A DNA stretch of 64,000 bases from Bifidobacterium aemilianum (GTDB lineage Bacteria > Actinomycetota > Actinomycetes > Actinomycetales > Bifidobacteriaceae), in contig NZ_PDCG01000001.1 of the NCBI RefSeq assembly GCF_003315635.1, forward strand, positions 372,001 through 436,000, read 5' to 3'. Positions 18,808 to 26,828 of the stretch are shown here, in pieces (the stretch's first letter is position 1; every line of letters starts with the position of its first letter). Position numbers and translations under genes: made by a program. Below the pieces are notes generated by a model. That model was not told the origin of the DNA. It did not search any database and saw nothing but the letters and a program-made list of their open reading frames with translations.

Positions 18808-20238
18808 TCAGCTGGGCAGTAAGTCGGACGGAAGCACGGGCCGATATGTCTCCTGACCCATGGAGGCCTTGAAATCAGCCTGGGCCTGGATCAGGAGTTC
18901 GGGGTCTGTCAGGGTGTCATAGACACTCAAGGCCAAGGTTTTGCCGGCCATCAGCAGACCCTTATGAGCCACAGAGGATTTGCCGTTGGCCACCCACTGC
19001 CAGCTATGGGGTGAGGTGCCCTGTGGCTCGAAGCCACCAGTGAATTGGGCGGTCGGCGTCTGCCAGCTGACATCACCGACATCAGTGGAACCCGAAGCCT
19101 TGGGGCTGAAGACCAGAGGCATCTTCCGCAACATCATGCTCGACTCGGACAGCTCCGTGACCTCCTGGTCGGTCAAGTCAGGGAAGGCTGCCCGGTTCCG
19201 GGCCCAGACCGACTGCTTGCCTGCACCCGAGACAGTATCGGTGTAGCGGCGTTCGTAGTCCAGCTCATCCTGGGTCAGGGGCAGGGGTCCCACAAGGTCC
19301 AGGTTCCTATCTATAGCCCTGGTCAACGGCTTGTTGGGCATGTAGTTGTAGCAGGCGGCATTGAGCTCGATGTTGAGCTCGGTCTCGGTCATCATGGCGG
19401 CGCCATGGCCGACCTTCTTGACCCGCTCGTAGAGTGCCTGGGCTTGTTCCATTCGGGGAGCTCGTACGAAGTAGTAGAGCTTGGCCCTGGATTGGACCAC
19501 ATTGGCCGACTCACCGCCGGCATCTATGAAGGCGTAATGGATGCGGGCCTCGTCGATCATGTGCTCCCGAAGGTACTGAACACCGGTGTTCATGAGTTCT
19601 GCGGCATCCAAGGCGCTTCTACCCAGCTCCGGAGCCGCGGCCGCGTGGGCCGGGGTCCCTTTGAACTCGAAGTATGACTGAATCACGGCCAGGCTGGAGC
19701 TCCCCCAGGCCGAGGTCACATCCATAGGATGCCAGGAGAAGGCGGCATCAAGACCGTCAAAAACCCCATCACGGGCCATGAAGGCCTTGCCATAGCCCGA
19801 TTCCTCAGCCGGGCAGCCAAAGACCTTGATAGTCCCATGGAGGCCCCACTCTTCCATGAAGGTCTTGATGCCCACGCCGGCCGCTACGGCCCCCATTCCC
19901 AGGATGTTGTGGCCGCAGCCCTGCCCTGCCCCACCGGGAACCAAGGGCTGGTGCTCTCCTAGATCGGCCACCTGGCTCAGCCCGTCCAGGGCATCGTATT
20001 CGCCGGTGATGCCGATGACCGGCCGGCCGCTCCCCCAGCTGGCCACATAGGCATGGTCCATGTGGGCCACGCCCTTGTCGATGGAGAAGCCCTCACGCTC
20101 GAGAATCTCATAGTGGGGTTTGACGGATTCTCCGACGTCGAATCGGGTCTCCGGGGTCCGCCAGATCCGGTCGGCGGCTTCGATGAATTCCCCTCGCTTG
20201 TCCTCTATGATCTGCATGATGCGCTGTTTGTCATCCAT
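18808..20238 (-). CDS. M20-family amidohydrolase (AbgB-like)
   Basis: Zinc-dependent amidase/carboxypeptidase of 476 residues, closest in appearance to p-aminobenzoyl-glutamate hydrolase subunit B and related M20D amidohydrolases. Motifs include GITGEYDALDGL, GCGHNILGMGAVAAGVG (metal ligands), FGCPAEESGYGKAFMARDGVFDGLDAAFSWHP, the dimerisation-domain stretch FEFKGTPAHAAAAPELGRSALDAAELMN, and STDVGDVSWQTPTAQF. The preceding MFS gene (91 nt gap) is co-directional and probably imports the amide substrate. The true substrate (pABA-glutamate, indole-acyl amino acid or another N-acyl amino acid) cannot be told from sequence. Confidence 0.88.
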   Translation of the reverse strand: MDDKQRIMQIIEDKRGEFIEAADRIWRTPETRFDVGESVKPHYEILEREGFSIDKGVAHMDHAYVASWGSGRPVIGITGEYDALDGLSQVADLGEHQPLVPGGAGQGCGHNILGMGAVAAGVGIKTFMEEWGLHGTIKVFGCPAEESGYGKAFMARDGVFDGLDAAFSWHPMDVTSAWGSSSLAVIQSYFEFKGTPAHAAAAPELGRSALDAAELMNTGVQYLREHMIDEARIHYAFIDAGGESANVVQSRAKLYYFVRAPRMEQAQALYERVKKVGHGAAMMTETELNIELNAACYNYMPNKPLTRAIDRNLDLVGPLPLTQDELDYERRYTDTVSGAGKQSVWARNRAAFPDLTDQEVTELSESSMMLRKMPLVFSPKASGSTDVGDVSWQTPTAQFTGGFEPQGTSPHSWQWVANGKSSVAHKGLLMAGKTLALSVYDTLTDPELLIQAQADFKASMGQETYRPVLPSDLLPS

Positions 20239-20329
20239 GTCACACTCCTTCTGCTTTGCCGGTAGGCTGTATATCTGCCCAAATGGATGTCTGGGGCCAT
20301 GTTCGCGCCCCCGGGGAATGCCGCCTCAG

Positions 20330-21535
20330 CTAGTCCTTGACCTTGACCAGGAGACTGGTCAAACCGCTGATGATGCCCACGACGGCAAGAAAAACGAAGG
20401 CGGGCATGAAGGACCCGTGCGCCGCCTTGATGATGGTCCCACCGATGAAGGGGGCCAAAAAGCCGCCGATGGTGCCGCCAGTGTTGATGATGCCGATTGC
20501 AGAGCCGATCAGATGCTCGTCCATGATCTTGTGGGGCCAGGTGAAGAGGCAGATGAAGGCCAGGATCACGATGTTGCTGAAGACCACCAGGCAGGCCATT
20601 GCCAGCCATAGGTTGTCGGCGAAGGCGAAGGCGACCAGGGACAGGGAGCTGATGACTGTGCAGGAAAGTATGACCAGCCGCTCCTTGCCGAGGAAAACTC
20701 CGGAAAGCAAGGAACCCCCGTAGATGGTGAAAACCGTCTGGATGATGGCATTGAACGCCAGGATCCATCCCATCTGTTGGATGGACAGGCCGAACTTGGA
20801 GGTGATGAAGGTGGGCAGCCACGAGCCATTGCCATAGATCAGTATGTTGATCAGGAGCATGGCAGCGAAAAGGGCCAGGACGTTGCGGTCACGCAAGAGC
20901 CGTCCCAGACTGACCTTGGGCTTGGCACCATCCACGGCCCGATCCTCCTCCAGGGTCCCCTCCGACTCCTTGGGTACGAAGAGGAAGATCAGCAGGCAGG
21001 AGACCAGGAAGCAGCTGCCCAGCACCAGGTAGGCGATGCGCCAGTCCACGGAGATCAGGGCGGCACCGATGGTGTAGAAGAGCACACTGCCGATGCCCGA
21101 GGTTGACAGGATGAGCGACTGCACAAAGGTACGCTGCTCCTTGGGGAAGTTCTCGGCAACGGACTTGGAGCAGCTGGGTGGGTAGCCCCCGTGCCCCATG
21201 CCGGCAAAGAGCCGGGCGGCCACGAAGAAGATCAGCCCGTTTGCCATACCAAAGCAGTATGTGAACACACCGATGAAGGCCATAGATGCCATCAGCACCC
21301 GTTTAGCTCCAAACCTGTCCGCCAGCCAGCCAGAGGGGATCTGCATGAGGGAATAGCCCAGAAAGAAGAAAGACATGATCAGACCAGTCTGGCTGGTATC
21401 CAGATGGTACTGCTTGGCGATGGGGATAACCGCTGTGGAGATCATGGCCTTGTCCACGTAAATCATGGTGTAGCCGGCCATGAGGGAGAATACCAGCGCC
21501 CCGCTGGTTGACTTCGATGCTCGTGTACGTCGCAT
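20330..21535 (-). CDS. MFS transporter, anion:cation symporter type
   Basis: Twelve-helix permease of 401 residues from ATG 21533-21535, seven bases after GAGGAG. The upstream frame adds 14 Cys/Arg-rich residues without an RBS. N-terminal hallmarks are MIYVDKAMISTAVIPIAKQYHLDTSQTGLIMSFF and LMQIPSGWLADRFGAKRVL, as in organic-anion transporters of the ACS family. A central cytoplasmic loop (about residues 190-210) is acidic. It is paired with the M20 amidohydrolase downstream, so the likely substrate is an N-acyl amino acid or a similar carboxylate (inference). Confidence 0.88.
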   Translation of the reverse strand: MRRTRASKSTSGALVFSLMAGYTMIYVDKAMISTAVIPIAKQYHLDTSQTGLIMSFFFLGYSLMQIPSGWLADRFGAKRVLMASMAFIGVFTYCFGMANGLIFFVAARLFAGMGHGGYPPSCSKSVAENFPKEQRTFVQSLILSTSGIGSVLFYTIGAALISVDWRIAYLVLGSCFLVSCLLIFLFVPKESEGTLEEDRAVDGAKPKVSLGRLLRDRNVLALFAAMLLINILIYGNGSWLPTFITSKFGLSIQQMGWILAFNAIIQTVFTIYGGSLLSGVFLGKERLVILSCTVISSLSLVAFAFADNLWLAMACLVVFSNIVILAFICLFTWPHKIMDEHLIGSAIGIINTGGTIGGFLAPFIGGTIIKAAHGSFMPAFVFLAVVGIISGLTSLLVKVKD

Positions 21536-21606
21536 AGGGAGACTCCTCTGTCGGCAGTGGCAACAACTCCTATACATGGCAAGATTACACCATGACGGGG
21601 CAGACC

Positions 21607-21633
21607 ATTGGACGAATCCCGTAATTCGTCAAT
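21607..21633. promoter_or_regulatory. Inverted repeat upstream of the MFS-amidohydrolase pair
   Basis: ATTGGACGAAT (21607-21617) and ATTCGTCAAT (21624-21633) pair over ten bases with one bulged G and a six-base spacer. It lies about 75-100 nt before the MFS start and behind uppS. It could be an operator for this pair or a weak uppS terminator. No T-run is present. Confidence 0.35.
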
Positions 21634-21664
21634 CCTCACTATCCGGGGCTGCCTAGGAGCAGTC

Positions 21665-22453
21665 CTACTTGGCCCCGCCGAACCGCCGGTCCCGGTGGAT
21701 ATAGTGGTCGATGGACCGCCAGAGGGCCCGCCGTCCGTATTCTGGGAAAAGCTCGGGGACGAAGTCCAACTCCGCATAGGCGGCCTCCCAAGGAAGGAAG
21801 TTGCTGATCCGTTGCTCCCCTGAGGTGCGGATGACCAGGTCGCAGTCCGGGATGTCGGGGTTGTAGAGGTGCTCGGCAATCATCTTCTCGGTCACCCTGT
21901 CCCCCGAGATCCGCCCATCCCGGACCTCCCGGGCAATCTCGGCGCAGGCGTCGGCCAGCTCCGCACGCCCCCCGTAGTTGATGCAGAAGACCACATCGAT
22001 GACCTTGTTGTGCTTGGTGCGATCCATGGCCACCTCAAGCTCGTCGATGACTGACTTCCACAGGCGTGGCCGGCGGCCGGACCAGCGGACTCTGACCCCC
22101 CATTCGTCCATCTGGGCCACCCTCCGGTGAATGATGTCCCTGGAGAAGCCCATGAGAAAACGGACCTCACTGGGGCTCCGCTTCCAGTTCTCGGTCGAGA
22201 AGGTGTAGAGACTCAGATAACGGACCCCGGCCTCGATGGCCCCAGCGATGGTGTCGAAGACCACCGGCTCCGCAGCCTGGTGGCCGTTGGTGCGGACCAT
22301 GCCCCGCTCCTTGGCCCAACGCCCGTTGCCATCCATGATGACACCCACGTGCCGTGGCACCTTGCCGTCGGGGAAGTCGGGAATGATGGAGGGGTCGGAG
22401 AAGGGTGCGGCAGGCACGTTCAGCGATTGGTAGTCAACCTGGTCAAAGCTCAT
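21665..22453 (-). CDS. uppS: Isoprenyl (undecaprenyl) diphosphate synthase
   Basis: cis-Prenyltransferase that makes the polyprenyl diphosphate carrier for peptidoglycan and wall glycans. It has 262 residues. The conserved first block HVGVIMDGNGRWAKERGM carries the Mg-binding aspartate. LSLYTFSTENWKRSPSEV is the second block, and DLVIRTSGEQRISNFLPWEAAYAELDF is the third with the allylic substrate-binding arginines. The start lies one base after the recO stop (TGATATG), so the two are coupled. It could make a shorter polyprenyl chain, as some actinobacterial paralogues do. Confidence 0.95.
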   Translation of the reverse strand: MSFDQVDYQSLNVPAAPFSDPSIIPDFPDGKVPRHVGVIMDGNGRWAKERGMVRTNGHQAAEPVVFDTIAGAIEAGVRYLSLYTFSTENWKRSPSEVRFLMGFSRDIIHRRVAQMDEWGVRVRWSGRRPRLWKSVIDELEVAMDRTKHNKVIDVVFCINYGGRAELADACAEIAREVRDGRISGDRVTEKMIAEHLYNPDIPDCDLVIRTSGEQRISNFLPWEAAYAELDFVPELFPEYGRRALWRSIDHYIHRDRRFGGAK

Positions 22454-22454
22454 A

Positions 22455-23177
22455 TCACGAATCTAGCAAGTGCAGGGACCGTATGCGCCGTTCCAGGTAA
22501 TACTCCCCCCAATCTTCAACAATCTGCCGGGTTGTCGCATCCAGAGCTCCCCGGTCAAGAATGGGCCAGTCGCCTTCGACCAGGGCTTCCAGCTCCTCCC
22601 TGCGGTCCAGCTCCACTGGCCTGGCCTCTGGAGTCCGGTCCTTGGAACACATGCTGCCACCGGCCGGAATGGAAAAGTAGTTCAGGTCGTCCCTTCGTCC
22701 GCAGACCACGCAAGAGTCTAGCCGGGGGGTCCAACCGGCCAGGGACAAGGCCCGCAGGGTATAGGAGGCACTAATCAGGCCCGGTTTGTGTCTGCCTTTG
22801 GACAGGGCCGCCAGGGCCCCGATGAGCAGACGGTATTGGTCAGGTGCGGGCTCCTGTTCGGCGGATACGATTCTATCCACGATCTCTGCCATGATGCTCG
22901 CGGCCGTATAGGCTTCATAATCCATGGAGATTCCTCCCGCATAGGCCGATAGGGAGGCCGCCTGGGAAACCACATCCAGGGACCGACCCTGGGCGATCAA
23001 TAGGTCATCTCGCATGAAGGGCTCCAGACGTGCCCCGAAACGGGATTTGGTTCTTCGCACGCCTTTGGCCACAGCCCGGACCTTGCCATGACGCTTGGTC
23101 AGCAAGGTAACGATGCGGTCGGCCTCACCGAGTTTAACGGTTTTGAGGACCACTCCCTCATCCCGATAGAGGGCCAT
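22455..23177 (-). CDS. recO: DNA repair protein RecO
   Basis: Recombination mediator that helps load RecA on SSB-coated DNA through the RecFOR pathway. It has 240 residues. The N-terminal OB fold (YRDEGVVLKTVKLGEADRIVTLLTKRHGKVRAVAKGVRRTKSRFGARLEPF) is typical. The C-terminal zinc knuckle shows CVVCG and a later cysteine in GGSMCSKD, though the fourth usual ligand is not obvious. It is three bases after the DivIVA-motif protein and one base before uppS, a tight operon. Confidence 0.94.
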   Translation of the reverse strand: MALYRDEGVVLKTVKLGEADRIVTLLTKRHGKVRAVAKGVRRTKSRFGARLEPFMRDDLLIAQGRSLDVVSQAASLSAYAGGISMDYEAYTAASIMAEIVDRIVSAEQEPAPDQYRLLIGALAALSKGRHKPGLISASYTLRALSLAGWTPRLDSCVVCGRRDDLNYFSIPAGGSMCSKDRTPEARPVELDRREELEALVEGDWPILDRGALDATTRQIVEDWGEYYLERRIRSLHLLDS

Positions 23178-23180
23178 GCC

Positions 23181-24689
23181 TTAGAGTCGGTCCTTGCCCT
23201 TATCGTCCTGGCTGTCCTCGCCCCTGTCGGCAGCGGCCTGGCTTTCCTCCCCTTGGTTGAAGTTGGGAAAGGAGAGGTCAGGAATACCCATATCGGTATG
23301 GCCTGCCTGAGAGCTGAGGTTGTCAGCCGGGAAGACCGGCCAGTCGGAGGGACCAGAAGCGGCTGTGGCAGCGCCTGAAGCCCCTTCAGTCGCAGCCGAG
23401 TCTCTCTGGGGAAGATCAGGAATCTCCGGCACGATCGGGGTCTGCAACGGCGGCAGCTGGGCACCGAATTCGGACGGGGAGTCATCGGCTTGGGCCTCTG
23501 TCATCTCAGCCAGATGCGCCAGAGATGCCAGTGAGGAATCCTGCTGGGACTTATCGGCGGACCGGTCCGGCGAGTCCTCTGCCAGGCCTGGGCCTGCTGG
23601 TGCCAGGGATGGCTCAGGGGAAGCCACGGGTGCGAAGGTCTGGGTCTGTGCCTCGGAGGCCGTATTGGCCAGCGCGGAGGAAGGGACGGCACCCTCGGTC
23701 ATCTGGGACGCACTAGCTGGCGTCTGAGCGCTGAAGAGCTTTTCCTCGGTCTCCTGCAGGAAATTGAAGGAGTCCGAGTCTTGGGCATCAGTGGATCGCC
23801 GGGATTCCTGACCTGCCGAATCTCCGGTGGATTCAAGACCGGCTGCCGGGGGCGCAGCGGGCTGTGCGATGGTGGGGGCGAAGGACTCCGGCTCCCTCTC
23901 CACGGCCGCCGAGTCTCCCAGTGGACTCTGAGCAGGCTGCGGGTTATGGAAGGAGAAGAGGGGGGCGACGCCATCGGACGAAGTCTGCTCATCGACGATG
24001 GGCTGAGCCTGCCTGCCGGCATCCTGCTCGGCTTCAGGAGCTATCTCCTCGTAATCCGCCAAGCGGGTGAAGGATTCAAAACGGGCCAGGACATGGACAC
24101 AGGAGTTCAGGAAGTAGTCCACCTGCCGCTCGTCGTAGCCATGCTTGCCCCGGCGCTGAGTGAAGATGATGTTGGAGACGGTCTTGGCATTGAGGTCCAC
24201 CAGATGCTTCATGTTGACCTTGGCCTTGGGTTCGTGGCCCAGTTGGTCGGCGATCTTGGCCAGAACCTGGTCCACCAGCCGGTCGACCTGCTTGCGCTCG
24301 TAGGAGGCCTTCTTGGGCTCACCGGAAGCGAAACGGGCTTTGGGTGCACGGTCAGCGTGCTGCTGCAGGGCCTGGTACAGCTCCTCGGTCCGGGCCTTCC
24401 AAGCGATGCGGCCCTGATGAGTCAGCTCCCAATGGGTCTGCCGGTCGACCACTGCCTGTTCAAGCCTGGACAAGGCCGCATCGACCTGGGAGACCACATA
24501 GCCCCCCTTGGCCCAGTCGAAGGAGATATCCTGGATGTCCTTCTGGGTCAGCTGATCATCACCACTGTCATAGAGGGTGTGGGCACGTTCCAGAAAGGCA
24601 TCCACCTGACCTACGTCGTAGCCCAGTTTACGTTTGCTCACGCGCTCCATGCCTGACGCGTTACGCTCAGTCTTGGTCTTCCGAGTCAT
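23181..24689 (-). CDS. Protein with four DivIVA-type motifs and a disordered tail
   Basis: A 502-residue cytoplasmic protein of unknown exact role. The first 210 residues contain four DivI1A-like motifs: GYDVGQVDAFL (23-33), GYVVSQVDAAL (63-73), SYERKQVDRLV (129-139) and GYDERQVDYFL (184-194). Each is followed by a helix. The rest (about 220-502) is Ser/Ala/Pro/Glu-rich, without hydrophobic segments, and probably disordered. No coiled coil comparable to DivIVA follows the motifs. The start ATG 24687-24689 is preceded by AAAGG and GAGGAGG. It heads the recO-uppS operon, which suggests a link to wall-precursor supply or polar growth (inference). Confidence 0.8.
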   Translation of the reverse strand: MTRKTKTERNASGMERVSKRKLGYDVGQVDAFLERAHTLYDSGDDQLTQKDIQDISFDWAKGGYVVSQVDAALSRLEQAVVDRQTHWELTHQGRIAWKARTEELYQALQQHADRAPKARFASGEPKKASYERKQVDRLVDQVLAKIADQLGHEPKAKVNMKHLVDLNAKTVSNIIFTQRRGKHGYDERQVDYFLNSCVHVLARFESFTRLADYEEIAPEAEQDAGRQAQPIVDEQTSSDGVAPLFSFHNPQPAQSPLGDSAAVEREPESFAPTIAQPAAPPAAGLESTGDSAGQESRRSTDAQDSDSFNFLQETEEKLFSAQTPASASQMTEGAVPSSALANTASEAQTQTFAPVASPEPSLAPAGPGLAEDSPDRSADKSQQDSSLASLAHLAEMTEAQADDSPSEFGAQLPPLQTPIVPEIPDLPQRDSAATEGASGAATAASGPSDWPVFPADNLSSQAGHTDMGIPDLSFPNFNQGEESQAAADRGEDSQDDKGKDRL

Positions 24690-24713
24690 TGGACCTTTGC
24701 CTCCTCATGGATA

Positions 24714-24729
24714 TTGTCCGTTTGGACAA
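24714..24729. promoter_or_regulatory. Short dyad TTGTCC-GTTT-GGACAA upstream of the DivIVA-motif operon
   Basis: Six-base perfect arms around GTTT, 25 bases before the start of the operon, in the spacer shared with the tRNA-Val gene. It could be an operator, but arms this short can occur by chance. Confidence 0.25.
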
Positions 24730-24855
24730 CGATACGCGATTGTTCGGACGCTCCAGGCACAATCAACGGCAACACTCCGGAACCCTTACGACATAGCCAC
24801 ATTGGCGGCCGAATGGTCCGGCCTGTGCAGGTCATGCGCTACAGTGGTGTCCCAC

Positions 24856-24929
24856 GGGCGATTAGCTCAGCTGGTTAGAGCGCCACCTTTACACGGTGGA
24901 TGTCGGGGGTTCGAATCCCTCATCGCCCA
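24856..24929 (+). tRNA. tRNA-Val (anticodon TAC)
   Basis: A 74-nt cloverleaf. The acceptor stem GGGCGAT pairs with ATCGCCC. The D-arm has TTAGCTCAGCTGGTTAGAGC. The anticodon stem CCACC/GGTGG encloses the loop TTTACAC with anticodon TAC. The T-arm has the invariant GGTTCGAATCC. The discriminator is A, and CCA is not encoded. Confidence 0.98.
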
Positions 24930-24967
24930 CGGTCAGCCGGAACCTGCCGAACAGTCTAGGTCTTGGT

Positions 24968-25408
24968 TCAACGGCCTTTGCCGAAGGAACTCAGCCGGAT
25001 GGCGTTCCAATCATCATCGGCGGTCAACGGCATGGCGGCATTCATACCGACCGAGTTGGCGGCTGCCTGTATGGTGCTGGAGCTTGCGGCACCTTTGCGA
25101 CCTGGCTTGGGGGTCAGTATCCACATGGGGCCATCATCGCCAAGCACCGAATAGGCATCGACCAGAGTGTTGCCCAAGGTCTCCTCGTCATCACCATCGC
25201 GCCACCATACGATGACACCATCAACCGAGGAGTCAAAGTCCTCATCAACCAGATCCTCACCAGTCAACCGCTGGATATTCCTACGAATCGCCTCACTCAC
25301 GTCGTCATCCCACATCCACTCTTGTACGATGTCGGCTGTGTGGAAGCCGAATTCCTCAGCCTCTTGAAATGCTGTTTCCTTCACAAGACCAATATAGCAA
25401 GACAGCAC
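24968..25408 (-). CDS. DUF3052 family protein
   Basis: Small acidic cytoplasmic protein of 146 residues, matching the actinobacterial DUF3052 pattern: FGFHTADIVQEWMWDDDVSEAIRRNIQRLTGEDLVDEDFDSSVDGVIVWWRDGDDEETLGNTLVDAYSVLGDDGPMWILTPKPGRKG broken into its typical three blocks (helical, acidic, ILTPKPGR). Function is not established. The start is uncertain: GTG at 25406-25408 or GTG eight codons later (MKETAFQEAEEFG), neither with a convincing ribosome-binding site, so a leaderless transcript is possible. Confidence 0.85.
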   Translation of the reverse strand: MLSCYIGLVKETAFQEAEEFGFHTADIVQEWMWDDDVSEAIRRNIQRLTGEDLVDEDFDSSVDGVIVWWRDGDDEETLGNTLVDAYSVLGDDGPMWILTPKPGRKGAASSSTIQAAANSVGMNAAMPLTADDDWNAIRLSSFGKGR

Positions 25409-25456
25409 GAAGATAGGGACGACGGACGGCGGTGGAAGCTGTAGTCTTGATCCATC

Positions 25457-25522
25457 TCAGAACTCTGGGCAGCGGCGAAAGCCCTTGCTTTGCAGGTCTT
25501 CCAACCCCCATTCGTCATCCAT
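25457..25522 (-). CDS. Possible 21-codon small ORF
   Basis: ATG 25520-25522 to TGA 25457-25459 encodes 21 residues beginning MDDEWGLEDLQ and ending GFRRCPEF. AAGGG lies only two bases before the ATG. It is 48 nt upstream of DUF3052 in the same direction. The composition looks protein-like, but a frame this short may be chance. The rest of the 25409-25667 spacer holds nothing I recognise. Confidence 0.2.
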   Translation of the reverse strand: MDDEWGLEDLQSKGFRRCPEF

Positions 25523-25667
25523 GGCCCTTATGTCAACGACTCACGGACACCATGCATTCCGGGCGTGGCAGAAGGATGATATGCTGCCTCCAGCGGTCTC
25601 TTGCGGCCCACGGCCTGATGGCGGGCAGCGGACTAGTAGCCGAACTGACCCTGAGCCGCACGGCGAT

Positions 25668-26687
25668 TCAGGACTGGGTGCAATGAGGCAGGCCCTCTCC
25701 CTTGCCCTGCCCGATGGCCACCAGAGACCTGTAGGCCTCGTCCAGATTGGAGACCTCCACATCACGAAGGCCTGAAGGCACATGGCCCACGACCTCCTTA
25801 CAATTGGCTTTGGGAGCCAGGAACCAGCTTGCACCATCCCGCTTGGCACCGAGCATCTTCAGTTGGATGCCGCCTATGGCCCCCACCTTGCCCTTGGGGT
25901 CGATGGTGCCTGTACCTGCGATGGTCCGCCCCCCGCTCTCTTCCTGGGGTGTCAGCATGTCGATAATACCCAGGGAATACATCATGCCCGCCGAGGGGCC
26001 ACCAATGTCTTCCAGATGCAGAGAGACCTTGACATGGGCGGTATCCAGGCCCAGCTCCTTGCTGGCGTAAGCCAAAGCCGCCTTGCTGGCCGCCTTCTGG
26101 GAGCTGGACATCTGCCCCCGGGCCTCACGTGTGTATTCCTCGGAGCTTTGCCCAACGGGGAAGACCGCCTCGCTGGGGGTAATCTGCTGGTGAGGATCAA
26201 GCCAGGCCAGGAGGGCAGCCATGTTGGGAACGGGGTAATCAGGGGTGCCGGCCGCGTTAACCGTCAATAGCAGCAATTTGCCCGAGTCCTTATGACTTCT
26301 GGCGCCTGTCAGACTGATGACGTCCCTGCTCTTTGACTCTCCCAGAACATCCTGGGTAGGGCCAGCGCTTTCAACCACGTAGGCACTGGGCAGGAGCAGC
26401 ACCACGGCGGATAGGAGCAGGCAGACCAGGCCGGTCAGGTAAGGTAAGGAGTGTCCACGCACATAAGCGAACAGCGAGGAGACCTTACCCCTTGCAGGCA
26501 CCTGACCGCCACCCGGCGCCACCGTTGCCGGACCGGACTCGTCACCCTTGACATCGCCTGATGGGAAGGGGCCCCCTACAGGCAGCGCAGCCTCGGTGGA
26601 CCGCGTGTCTGCCAGGGCCATGATGGCAGTATTCCGTGGGGCTGCGAACTGTGCCGGCGCTTCCTGATTATTAGGCATGATTCCCAT
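25668..26687 (-). CDS. Membrane-anchored Lon-like (S16) serine protease without PDZ
   Basis: A 339-residue protein with a long N-terminal cytoplasmic stretch (1-78), one membrane helix (about 81-104) and an extracytoplasmic C-terminus. The Lon proteolytic fold shows the catalytic serine S232 in DIGGPSAGMMYSLGIIDML and the catalytic lysine K277 in GKVGAIGGIQLKMLGAK. The surrounding organisation (VESAGPTQDVLG, LLLLTVNAAGTPDY, SSSQKAASKAAL) matches the YlbL group. In that group a PDZ domain of about 90 residues separates the helix after SSSQ and the catalytic block. Here only some 25 residues do. The start is ATG 26685-26687 or ATG three codons later. Confidence 0.88.
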   Translation of the reverse strand: MGIMPNNQEAPAQFAAPRNTAIMALADTRSTEAALPVGGPFPSGDVKGDESGPATVAPGGGQVPARGKVSSLFAYVRGHSLPYLTGLVCLLLSAVVLLLPSAYVVESAGPTQDVLGESKSRDVISLTGARSHKDSGKLLLLTVNAAGTPDYPVPNMAALLAWLDPHQQITPSEAVFPVGQSSEEYTREARGQMSSSQKAASKAALAYASKELGLDTAHVKVSLHLEDIGGPSAGMMYSLGIIDMLTPQEESGGRTIAGTGTIDPKGKVGAIGGIQLKMLGAKRDGASWFLAPKANCKEVVGHVPSGLRDVEVSNLDEAYRSLVAIGQGKGEGLPHCTQS

Positions 26688-26828
26688 GGTAATTCAGATG
26701 GCCCACCTCGCCGGCGGCGACCGACCATGCCGGCCTATACCCCAGAAGCGAAATGTAGACCTCAATGGGCAATAATAGTGGATACGTATCTTCGCAGCCC
26801 TAACCGGCCCATATAAGGATGAGGAATC

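Noticed and set aside
25432..25686. 84-codon plus-strand frame between DUF3052 and the Lon-like gene
   Set aside because: No RBS or domain. It overlaps the 3' end of the Lon-like gene antisense.
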